From NCBI GenBank assembly GCA_011800805.1, contig MPNW01000181.1, positions 68,475 to 132,474 of the forward strand: a stretch of DNA of 64,000 bases, written 5' to 3'. The stretch comes from Hirudo medicinalis. Its lineage: Eukaryota > Annelida > Clitellata > Hirudinida > Hirudinidae. The translations under genes were made by a program, and so were the position numbers. Of this stretch, positions 1 through 10,995 are shown in pieces (positions within the stretch are counted from its first letter, which is position 1; every line of letters starts with the position of its first letter). The notes beneath the pieces were generated by a model that was not told the DNA's origin, made no database searches, and saw only the letters and a program-made list of their open reading frames with translations.

Positions 1-16
1 TAAATGAGAAGCAAGA

Positions 17-1198
17 TCAGAACTCAGCCAAGTGCTTTATCTCCATTCTGCGCTTTCCCTTCCAAATGTTTGCGAAGCTCATCAATTTCTTCGAAATTCT
101 TTCTTTTTTGTGTGGAGATTTGGCAAAATGGCGGCAATCTTTTGTCTTGTTTTTTTGATTCTTGAATGCGAAGCACATCTCGTTTTCTGAGGAGGTAATT
201 TTTGGAAGGTTTGCGGCGAGAGAATTTAGGTTGCTGTTGAACATCTTTATTTCGTGGTTTGGTTTTTCTGTCCTGTCGTGAGTCCACTTCAAAGTAACAC
301 AAGATGCAGATTTGTCACTCTTTTCGGCTTTTAAATCTGCACAACGTTTATTGTCGAATTCTTTCACACCGTTGTCCTTCTCAGTATCTTCACGGTTGAC
401 GTTCACAGCATCTCTCAAAGGTTTGTCACTTATAGTTTTGACTGTTGAAGACATCTTTTTGTTTACGTATTCGTTGGACAAACTCCTTGGATAACTGTGG
501 TCGAGCAAAAAAAATTCCAATTCCTTTGGAAGCCTGGCATTGGTGAATTCCGTTTCAGCATCTGCCGACCACAAGGATGTGTCGTCGGTGACGGCAGTTA
601 CGTCAAGTACTTCACTTGACTCGTCATTTTTTGAAATTTGATGGAACTTCATTTGTTCATGAGTGACATTGTTATTGGACACTTTTGCAGGAAGCGGAGG
701 CTTGGAGGTAACTCTGGCATTAAAAGTGATAATATGAGTAACATTGGTCGCTGAAGGAACTTTCAGACGAGAAGCACAATCCAACTTAATATGTGACATT
801 CCAAGTTTGTTGTATCCAGTTTCAGCATCTTTCAGAGTAGATTTCTTTTTTGTGCTCAACAGATTACCAACATTTCCCTTTGCTTCACCTCGACGATTCT
901 CCTTTTGATTTTGCCTCCCGTTAGTCTTCAAGTTTTCTCTTGAAATGACTTTTCTTGGACTGCAATTTCTCTCCGAAGGATAACATCTGAACACGGATGG
1001 ATGAGGTATTTCCAGAAGTTCTTTGGGCCGATTGCAAGAATGGCTGTTTTTATCGCTTCTGTGATGTAGATTTTTACTAAAATAATGAGACTGGCCATTA
1101 ACAAGAAAAGAGTAAGGTGTCTCAATTTTGTAGAAGTTGGGAGAAGGACTGTAGCCGTTCGGAATTGAAGACTGGAGAGAGACGAATTGTCGGGGCAT
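17..1198 (-). CDS. Unrecognised basic, low-complexity protein (393 aa)
   Basis: A single open frame of 393 codons starts at MPRQF and ends at 17. I do not recognise the family. The protein is rich in Ser, Asn, Lys and Glu, has no membrane segment or signal peptide, and has basic patches near residues 95-120 and at the C-terminus, so it is probably mostly disordered. The length of the open frame in AT-rich DNA argues that it is real. On the minus strand a pyrimidine-rich acceptor lies just upstream of the start (about 1217). A strong GTAAGT donor lies near 1373, preceded by non-coding sequence and a TATA-like AT run near 1425-1440. This suggests a 5' UTR exon of roughly 1374-1420 and an intron of about 155 bp. 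The next gene on the same strand, ZW10, begins 4.5 kb further up. The 3' UTR runs off the window. Confidence 0.55.
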   Translation of the reverse strand: MPRQFVSLQSSIPNGYSPSPNFYKIETPYSFLVNGQSHYFSKNLHHRSDKNSHSCNRPKELLEIPHPSVFRCYPSERNCSPRKVISRENLKTNGRQNQKENRRGEAKGNVGNLLSTKKKSTLKDAETGYNKLGMSHIKLDCASRLKVPSATNVTHIITFNARVTSKPPLPAKVSNNNVTHEQMKFHQISKNDESSEVLDVTAVTDDTSLWSADAETEFTNARLPKELEFFLLDHSYPRSLSNEYVNKKMSSTVKTISDKPLRDAVNVNREDTEKDNGVKEFDNKRCADLKAEKSDKSASCVTLKWTHDRTEKPNHEIKMFNSNLNSLAANLPKITSSENEMCFAFKNQKNKTKDCRHFAKSPHKKERISKKLMSFANIWKGKRRMEIKHLAEF

Positions 1199-2357
1199 CC
1201 TTCTTTCTCGTTGCGTCTAAAAAAGGAATAATTTGGAGTAAAAGTAATAAATCACCAATTGAAATATTCAACTAGCAATTGTTAAACTTAAATTGATAAA
1301 ATTCGAATATTTTAAATTAATAAAGTTCGGTAACAAATACTAAAATCATAAAAAGCACAATTTTCACTTACTGATGATACGTTGACAAATTATCCGCAGA
1401 GTAAAAGAGATTCTTGTCACTCTTATTATATATATTTACAACCAAATGACGTAATGCAAAGAAGGGACCTGCCACTCCTACCAGTCCAATGAATAATAAA
1501 GCAATGTTACTTGATAAGTTATTATTTATTTTGAATATCTCATTCATGCATGCTTATAATCCACGATACTTTAAGCATAAACTTATTCATCCCTTTCATA
1601 TAAGCTGTACGTTTGTCATCTTAAGTATTTTTGTCCTTCGTGAGCAAAGTCCATGATTAGATTTCATAAGAGTATTTAATAGGGTCTGCAAATTCCGGAT
1701 TAAGATTTCTCAATCGCTTCAGTGGTTTACGCAGAAGTCTTGGAAATGATCTTTATCTTCATAAATAGAAGTCTCATTACGAAATGCTGCTTAATTCTTC
1801 AAAAAGTTTTTGTCTTTGTCTTTCTTTCACAACAACAACGTTAATCGAATCCGAAGCTGCACGATTAAGGCCATGAATACGACGTTTGCGCAGGCTACGC
1901 AGAAATCTTCATCAAAAACACCAAAGCATCTCAATCTCTATGCATCAAAATTCAAAACAAATCAAAGGAATAATTTTATTATTAAAATCCCTTATGCAGA
2001 GCAATTACTGTAGGACCAACAACAACCTATATATTAATACAACTTTCCAAATGTATTGTCCTGAAGTACGAAACTCTCTAGGGAACCATTCTTTGATGAT
2101 TTCAAAGCCAAAAGTTATCCGAAATGCACCAATTTCTCAATTGTTGAAAGAAATCTTAAGCTTCGATGTGACCGCTTTTGTGATTCTACTTCATTATGCT
2201 TTGTTGAATAACAATGTTTGTGCAGCTGTTTGTGAAGCTCACATTGAACGTGTTGAGGATGTTTGTGAATGAAGGAATATAAGATTCTTTTGTATTTTAA
2301 AGAAATTTCGGATATCAGATTGAACAGATTGTCGAAAAAGACATGCTTTGTTAACAT

Positions 2358-2361
2358 AGCG

Positions 2362-2413
<52 letters not shown>

Positions 2414-2446
2414 TAATAATAATAACAACAGAGGCGCCTTAACGCT
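2358..2446. repeat. (AAT)n microsatellite with GAGGCGCC flank
   Basis: A run of about 16 ATA/AAT units, partly interrupted by AAC, is followed directly by GAGGCGCC. The same AAT-run plus GAGGCGC arrangement recurs near 3741, 37186 and 42236. This looks like the tail of a short dispersed element rather than a simple microsatellite. Confidence 0.7.
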
Positions 2447-3740
2447 ACTCTTAAACTTAAACATATTCTTGGGGAACCTTGACCTTAGTCCGAGTGTTCA
2501 TTCAAGATGAATCCAACGTTCTTGATCATCATCATTTTACTCAACCAGACTCAACCAATCTCAAGATAGCGTAAAACACAAGATGCATAATATTGATAAT
2601 TGTTTACATTTACAAGGCGCTGTAAGCCCAGCGTGAGAAAGTGAGAGGTTTACTCAAGGATCACCTCCCTTGAGCATTGCCTGGCATTTTCATCACCAAT
2701 TAGAGGTGTGTGTCGATATTCGTTCTGCAGGGTGGTCAGTAAATCCCCTTCTTGTTCATTATATTGTTTATTCTTTTCTGGAATGTTTGCGTTGATTGGA
2801 AATAGCTAAACTTCCATGAAATTAAGAGATTTCATAAGTCTAGATCTAGATAGTAACGAAATTTATATTTCTGACATTGTGATATTACGTCAAAAACACC
2901 GGTCACCATAACAATACGCCTTTATTTTCTTCTTGGTCAGCAAAAACCAATCTTGTGCTCTTTCTTCAGTCATGTTTCACGGTCTTGCGACAAATCATCT
3001 GGAGCATCCATCCGTGAAAACAGTTTTCCTTTAATCATGGCACAAAATGGCTCTCACGAACATTTTGTGATTTTTATGATTATACCTTACCGAAATATTT
3101 TCGTGCTCCCAAATATGCGGAGGAAGATAAAACACCCTTCTTAATTTGAATGTGTAGCGAGTGTCGTGAACGGCTTGTTGAACATTTATAAGTCTACTTT
3201 ATTTGTAAGTGAATGCAAGTATGATTTGGAATTCCTTCTCTCGCTAAAAGATCACTTAAAATATTAGTATAAAATGATCAAAAGTGTGATTTTTATCGAG
3301 AATGTACAGAGAGATATCAAATCATGTGGATGAATAAAGCCGAGGTGATTAAAGTAGAAGTTGAGCCCTTTTGCTGTTTCATCGTCGCAAAAATATTTGT
3401 TTTGTTTATTTTCAGTGGTAGCTAAAATACAGTTAATATCACAATAATAATATCCAATGGCAGATAATCAATTCAGTCGATACTCAAGAGGCAGGAGTAC
3501 CTTTGAAGAGAGGTTCGCAAGAAGTATCCTGTTAATTAGGAGTCTTAATTCTTATCTTGGATGCTGAGAATAAGTTCGTTGATTGTCCTTTTGCGGAACA
3601 TTTTGTTTGTTTTACTGTTTAAGGTTTTGCTTGTGAATGGGGGCATTTTGGAAGTTTCTTTTGATCATTGGGTGATTCGATCAATCAAACCCTTTGTTTA
3701 GATTCATTTATAATATACGGTAATATATGTTAATTGAAAT

Positions 3741-3771
<31 letters not shown>

Positions 3772-3895
3772 TAATAATAATAATAACAACAACAATAATA
3801 ATAATAATAATAATAACAATAATAATAATAATGATAATAATAATAATAAATTTGCATATATATTTGCGCCATATTCGTAGAGGCGCCTTGGTTCC
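3741..3895. repeat. (AAT)n with GCGCC/GGCGC hairpin end
   Basis: About 110 bp of AAT and AAC units leads into GCGCCAT, a short spacer, then AGAGGCGC. The GCGCC and GGCGC arms can pair as a small hairpin. It is a diverged copy of the element seen at 37186 and 42236. The poly-Ile frame on the minus strand is only the translated repeat. Confidence 0.75.
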
Positions 3896-5918
3896 AGTTA
3901 TCTGTGTTTCTCGAAGGTCGTCCTGAAGCGACGAGTCATCAGACGCAAGAGCTCCAGAGATGAAAGATAAAATGTTGGATGAATAATAATATTTTAGTAA
4001 CAAAGTCATGATTCCACTGGTGTAATATAAATTGATGGTGGGTGGCTTTCTTGATGATCCAGGTTGCCGACTCGAAGTCTGTCACGAAACCTGACACTGG
4101 ATTAAACCTCCGTAACAGTCATCCGTGAAAATAGAGTCACGAACGGAGAAGCTGGTAATTTTGCAGGTTTTGACTTGCGCAACAAGACAACCAGAAATTA
4201 TCACCCGAGGAGTCCTTGGTAACGGGTCGTTGTCAGGCTATTCAAGGCCGACACGCGATCTGAGCAGAGGCTTCCTCATTAAATTTTAAGTCGTGAATCT
4301 CCAGACTATCCTAAATTCACCGTGAAATTGGATAATTGAACATCAAATGCATTAGCAGGCACCACTCTTTAAATTCCTTAAAAATATGGCTTGCATTGTA
4401 TGAATTAGTGTATTAATCGGTTAAACTAACATAAGTTGTATCAATATAAGCAGGCATTAAGCTAACTTTATCAAGCAATTTCTACAGATTGTAACTAATA
4501 ATTGATTAATAATTTATTGGTATTAGTGCCGCTATGGATAACAGCGGGAGCGATCATTTGCGCGAATGTTGAAATATCCTTTATGACGAGGGACACTGAT
4601 GCCAATTTGAGGTTATAAGAAGTCGAAATATCAAATGAAGATGGATTAACTAAAACATCACCAAATATATAGCTGAATGGATGGCTGAATGGATGTGTGA
4701 ATGGATGTGTTGATGGTTCAATTGATACTTTTACTCATGGAGTGACGGCTTTGTAAGAGCAAGCAGTCACTCCACTGGAAGACACAGCAAGACTTCCTTC
4801 TGGCACGTTTCCACTTCTTTTCAGACATTCACTTACACAACCAATTCTGTCGTTCTGTCGGTTCCACTAAATTCCTCGTGCTACCCTACTCACTTTCGTT
4901 TGTTATTTTTTCATGACTACATCGTAATGACACGCGTCATTCCAAGCATTGCGTAATCAAAACTACCCGCCTCCAAATTAGCCAGGCACGTTCACTACTG
5001 TCATCATCATTATCATCGCAAGATTCATAACTTCTCCTCACTTAGTGTCTATTAAAAGCTATTGAGGCGACAGACTGATATTAAACTTTCATCGTGTCAG
5101 CCATTATGAATTTATTGGACAAGTAATGAGGAAATAATCAAGGATCAATTAATTGTGCAAATGATTTAGAAAAGATTTTTCGAAATGTTCTTTTGGTTTG
5201 TATGCATCAAAGTTGTTTAAAGCCTTGAGTAAACAAAAAGAATATATGCAAAACATATAAACAAAATAAATGATAACACATAAATTGAAAATCAGAAAAT
5301 CGAGGAATTGTCAAGGAATTTACATGAAATAATGGCTCGGGCGATAATAAATGCATCATAAATATCCAATCACATCCATCATCATCGTGATCAATAAAAT
5401 CACCAATCACCACCATCGACCGCCACCCCTCGTGGACTGCACCCATCCAATAAATGTCACTCCTTTATCGAAATCCTTATTAGCATTATTAATAATTGTC
5501 TATATATTAGCACCAGCAGTAATTATAAATGAGTTTTCAATATGAAATACTGGAGAGCCGAACGCCTTTTTGCATTCAAGCGCGTTCAAGTCTGAGATTG
5601 AAGTCGACTGTCTTCCTCAGACATCACCATCCCAAGAGCAAGTTCGAGCTAAACCCCCTCAGGTCTCCAATGTCTAATGAGCTTCAACCAGCTGAGCATA
5701 ATTTTTTTTTTAGCTTTTCCAGTAACAGTATGTATTAGCATACAGAAAATTTATTTTCACTTAAATACAAGTTTAACACCTTATGCACGAGAAGTCTTGA
5801 AAGTGAGTGCAAGTTTTTCCAATCGTTCACAAGCTGCAAAAATCAAACTGCTCTGATCCTCAATACAAACAACCAATTGTCAATCAATAATTCCAGCACT
5901 CAACCAACTGCAAACGAA

Positions 5919-8900
5919 TCATTTAAAAATTTTCAGGATCTTCTCCAGGTCCGACCCACTGAATGCTAAGGAAAGAAATGCCCTTGCTTCCGGAGCCGTA
6001 AGGACCTCCCCCACAATATTTCGGTTGACAACAAATCCTCCTCCCTTTTTTCCATCCCTGACGCACCACCTGGTCGCCACTCTTCGTTGGCTCAAAAAAG
6101 GCTCGGTGATGAATCTCAACTCCTGCAACTTTTTCCAGCTGGAAACATTTTTGTGAAGGATCTGACTGGGACAGGATGAATCAAACATCTGGAGAGCAAT
6201 CTTATCCGAGATGAAGTTCAGGCAAGTTCTCGTGAAGTCCGAAAGCAGGTTTCGATGACTTTCCGTTCGGGCGTTGCCTGATCGTGGGCATCGCATTTTG
6301 TGCTCGAAACCTTTGCCGTTGTTATTGTATTTCTTGTTGGAAGAAAATCCAATGCCAAATTGAAGCAATGTTCAATGACTGAATGAATAACTTTATTCAA
6401 CAGAGCACCTGCAAATTGATTGATTTTATTGAAATCAGTTGATCACTCCAATCCCTCAATCAACCAGCAATTAACAGATCAATCTAATCACCAGAATAAA
6501 ATCCCCACAAAAAGTCAAGCTAAAGAAATCATTCTCACTCTAGAGACTCACCCAAAGATTTGTGAAGAGTCTCCCTTTGCAAGACTCCCGTCCAGACCTT
6601 CTGGAGGTAGAAGAGATGCTCCTTAACTTCAAGGAGGGCATCCATCGATCTCCCGTAGGCACTTTCGACATTTTCACTAACATCTGTAAACATCATTCAA
6701 ATTTCTCAATCATCAAAATTATCGACACATCTGAGAATCTGCAGGTGAAAAGAGGAAACGAACCTCTTTTATTAAAACTCATCTTCAAAATATCTACAAG
6801 CTCTGCTTGCTTTCGTGCTAGAAATGAAGCAAGAGAGCTACATGCCAGTTTCTTAAGATCACAATGAAGATCAAAGAAAGTCAGTCCCAGAGGAAGCTTT
6901 GAATGAGTGGTGGAGGATAGTGGTGCTTGACCTTTCTTTGACTTTCTCCTTTGTTCTTCAGGTCTCATGTGGTGTTCCAGCATGAGGAGATGATGAGAAA
7001 CATACAGACAGTCATTGTGATGGAGTGCTGAGTGAATGCATCGAGTAACGTGGAAAATATGGCGTTTAGAAATAGTGTAGTAATAATAACAATACCAGCT
7101 ATTAAAGCATTTCCTTCGATGTCCCTCTTGTGAATGGCTGGCATGGACTCCACAAACAACTCGACAACCAATCGAATGCATTGGTAGGTCCTCGCCAGCT
7201 CCTCCTCAGACGTTTTCTTCATGATTGGCTCTGACCTCGACCTCCGACCCTTGCCTGACGAGGTCATAGAGTCATGACCGAGGATGGAGAAATTTCTGGA
7301 CGTGGCATTCAGTATGGAAGCATCAGAAGTCGTTTGGTTCTGGGTTGCATTGCAAATGTTGGTGTTGTTAGGGAGGGAGCTGGTAAAAGGCTGCGTCAAA
7401 GGATCGGTGGCCTTGACACCCATCGCTTCGTAAAAGAGATCGACTATCCTGCTCCCCGACAGGCTGGTAATGAATGACGACAACAATAAGGCCAAGATTA
7501 AAATAGTAACATGCGAACGTAATGGTAAACGGTTATGGCAAAAGTAAAACCAATTTCTATTTCATACCAGAAAATATTTTTACATGAACCAACAACACCG
7601 ACCTGATGCAACATGCCTTAAACTTCATCAAATCGGGCAGCAGATCCTCGCAGGCCTCAAAGACTCCTCGAAATTTTGAGCACACAGGGGAGTCATTGAA
7701 GCCCATCATTGGTCCATCAGCCATATCCTGCACCTTTTCAACTTCATATTCATTCTTGATGGTCCGACCAACCTTGACGGCAAAATGAAGATTCTCGTGC
7801 ACCAATTTAGAAGCATTGTGGAGAATGGATGAGTAAAGGCCAGGTTCAGAAGTCAGCGAGTTCAGAGTCAAGGCCAGATTTGAAGCGTCCTCGGCTAAAA
7901 CAATTTTTAAACGAAGGAATGGGACATTCTTACTGAATAAACTTGGCATGCTTTACCAGGAATCTCTTTGAAATACAAAATTATTGAATTTCATAACAGC
8001 TCCACTAAAAAGCAATAAAATCCAATACATCATTTCAACGAATACAAATTTTCCATATCTTAGACTTGATAATTCATAATGATATATTAGGAAAAAGCTT
8101 TGAATACTTGAAGGATTAATAGTGATGATTATTAGAATTAATAATGTAACACGCCGCTTTTTGACATAACGGATCTTAACCACATTGACAAAACACCGCA
8201 AATGTCACTAAACTACTAAACTACTTCATTCAAACCTTCAATGAACTTCTTGTTAGCAAAATCCTTCAGAAGTAGCTTGAAGGTTTCAACCAACTGCAGG
8301 CGAACTTCTTGCGTCAGTAGTTCGAAATCAGTTCCATCTGGACTCAAGCAGCTGATGAGAAATTCGAACATGGCACGACCCCGTCCCTTTGATCCAAGTT
8401 TTTCAATCAGTGACAAATGTTTCATTTCGTCCTCCAGAGGATTCTTCAACTTGTCAAATAAAAATTCAAGGAGCGACATGAGGAGACAAACCCTCTCCCA
8501 CAAAGGCTTAGCTTTTTCATTGCTCCTGGTGACCTGAAGAGGATCTTGTCTAACGATCAATTCATGACTCGATATGGTAACATCAGCATAACTGGAGCTC
8601 ATGATTGGTTGGAAGAAGTAGGTCATTAAGTCATCAAAGAACTTTGCAATGAGACCTTCCAGACAACCAAATTTCTCCAGGCTCTCAAGTGTTTCAACCC
8701 ACCTCTCTATAAATTCCACCTGAAATATATTCAGTTCTCTACTCAAATGAAATGGTTTTTTTAGCATACATCAACAACCACATTGGTTGGAACATACCTC
8801 AGAACACTTGATGATCAACTTTGTCTCCATAGAATTCTTTGCCCACATGATGTTGCCAAAGAAGATCTGAAACCAGAGATGGAATCATGATTTGGCTTTG

Positions 8901-10231
8901 TTTTGTCATTATCATCATTACTGCTGCAATCACCTTCTTCAACCTAACGATAGCATCAGCAGCTATCATGTTGATCTTCCTGTCAATGGTTTCCACAATC
9001 GGAAATTCCTTTCTAGCCTCATCGTCAGTGAGGAATGAGTCAAAGATGTTGTTGCCAAGGTCTAAAAAGGTCATTTTCATGATTTCATTGAATTTTTCAA
9101 CATAGCTGTAATTCCTCCATCCTAATATTATCAATGCAATTTGAACATTTCAGTTGCCAATCAAGTTGCAACTTCAAAATAATAACAAAACCTAGGGAAG
9201 ACTCTCTTAAAAGCTATAGAAATATGGATTTGGTTAATATTAGCAAAAAAGAAATGAATTTCAATTTCTGATATTAAATAAATATATGGATTGTCCTATT
9301 ACAATTACAATTACGAAAAATAACCAGCAACCTTTAAACCTGTTGTATCTCTCCACAACGTCTCCAAATGCATTCGACCTGTGGCTGGTCCTCATGGCCT
9401 CCACTTCATCATCCATGGGAAGCAACGAATTGCAGCACGACAGGAGCAGTTCAAGACGATTTATTTTTGCCTCAATGGTCGCAGAACGACCTTCAACCCC
9501 TCCCAATGACTTGCGTCGATCAGGCTGAAAAGAAGAACTGTTTGCATTCATAAATTAATCGTAGAAATGAAAAAATTATATTGAAATATAATCGATTACA
9601 ATAAAGTTACATCCTAAGCAGATATAAAATCATCAGGAATCAGTAAGCTAATAATAAATAAAGTGCATGAACAAACCAAATTCAGTTAAATAACTAAGCA
9701 AAATGTTTTCTGTTGTTAGACCTCAAGCAATAAAATATATGTAATATCAATATTTAGAAAAATCAAATCAATCCTCACCAGCTTCTCAGCATAATTCCTA
9801 ATTTCTTGAAATACCTCAGTAAGATTCAAAAGCTTTTCACAAAAGTATTCTGCATCAACCTCCACCAGTTCATGAGTTTCATATTTCTTTCGAAGAATCT
9901 CACATATTTCTGCCTTTGCCTCCTCAATATTCCTTGACAACTCAAGCAGATGACTTGCAAACGTTTCTCCATCAATAAATCTTGGCTTGATTTCAGTTTT
10001 ATCGGGTATAAGTATATGTTGCTCAGAAGCTTGAAGATAACGAAAAATATGTTAGTTAATCTTAAAATTTATATACTTTAAATCAAATTGATAAATACAT
10101 TTCTAAGATAATCATAGATTAGATTACCACTCAAAATTAAAAAAACAATGAGGATTATCATTATCAGTTGTGACAACTGAAATAAAATATAAAAATTATA
10201 CATCAGCATTTGTAGACTCACTTTCGCTCAT
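5919..10231 (-). CDS. ZW10: ZW10 kinetochore / vesicle-tethering protein
   Basis: ZW10 belongs to the RZZ complex that brings dynein and Mad1-Mad2 to kinetochores, and to the NRZ tether for Golgi-to-ER vesicles. I assembled 12 exons, high to low: 10222-10231, 9779-10029, 9332-9524, 8934-9121, 8798-8866, 8236-8719, 7603-7894, 7096-7463, 6779-7027, 6552-6683, 6311-6408 and 5919-6188. Together they encode 867 aa with every phase matching (human protein 779 aa). Family signatures are an N-terminal helix EEAKAEICEILRKKY, the patch FANKKFIE, the highly conserved LHHNDCLYVSHHLL, then ALLNKVIHSVIEH, and a C-terminal EARAFLSLAF corresponding to EVKALIRALF. The first exon codes only MSE plus one base. 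The exon 11-12 junction is the weakest, because family sequence is missing there. The gene lies downstream of the dehydrogenase-RING gene on the same strand, with 764 bp between them. Confidence 0.9.
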
Positions 10232-10995
10232 TTTCTAATGTCAGAACTTTTGATTAACAAAACCAGAATAATGTAATAGAGCGATCAAGCCAAAACAAAT
10301 AAGAGCCTTCAAACTTAAGCGCTCGAAATTTAGTGCTGAGATGTTCGTGAGACTTATCGAGGTCTTCAAATATCTTACGTTTTAACCTAAAATTGTTTTA
10401 ATAAATAAAAATTATTATATAAAATTTTATATCAATATTTAAAAAAGTTCTCTAAATCGGTTTTTCTTTTAAATTACGAGATTCACTGATTTCACATCAT
10501 CTTGAACATGCAGTCATCCCCTACGTCTATACCAAGAAAAATGCTCCACTACTCATAGGCCACATTTTTTTTATTAACCGAATCGTCAAACCCTGGAATC
10601 CTCTGCAGCCCAAAATCATCAGCTCCACAACCCTAGCTCGATTCCAATCTTGTCTCTCCTCCATAAATCTCAACAAACATTTTGTAATTGAATGACTTCA
10701 GTTGTTACTCGTCTGCATCAATCTATCCATCCAGAGCCTGTATCACTACAAATTTGTGTCAGTGGTCATTCGTAACCCTTCATTTTGTTGAAATAAAATA
10801 AATAAAAAAACTCTGAACTTAATGCAATTATTCACATTCTCTTTTAGGGAGTAATAGACTTCAGACAAAAGGATAGAGACTAGCAACAAATAAACAAAGT
10901 TAATATTAGCAATATGTTCAGTGAAAAAGTCTAAGCTTTTTTAATAGTTAAACTGAATAAATAATTTGAAGCTGGCTGCAAAATTATGAAAGTTC

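Larger units (their letters stand above)
1430..5918. other. Intergenic, no convincing gene
   Basis: About 4.5 kb lies between the first gene and the 3' end of ZW10. The open frames here are short, lack family similarity and have no flanking splice structure that I can support. The stretch holds two trinucleotide repeat elements (near 2358-2445 and 3741-3895), a short GAATGGATGTGT-type repeat near 4676-4715, and otherwise unstructured AT-rich sequence. Confidence 0.5.

Noticed and set aside
1886..2272. 128-codon plus-strand frame
   Set aside because: No family similarity, ordinary AT-rich composition and no splice or promoter support.
3704..4009. Poly-Ile membrane-like protein on the minus strand
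   Set aside because: Translation of an AAT repeat.
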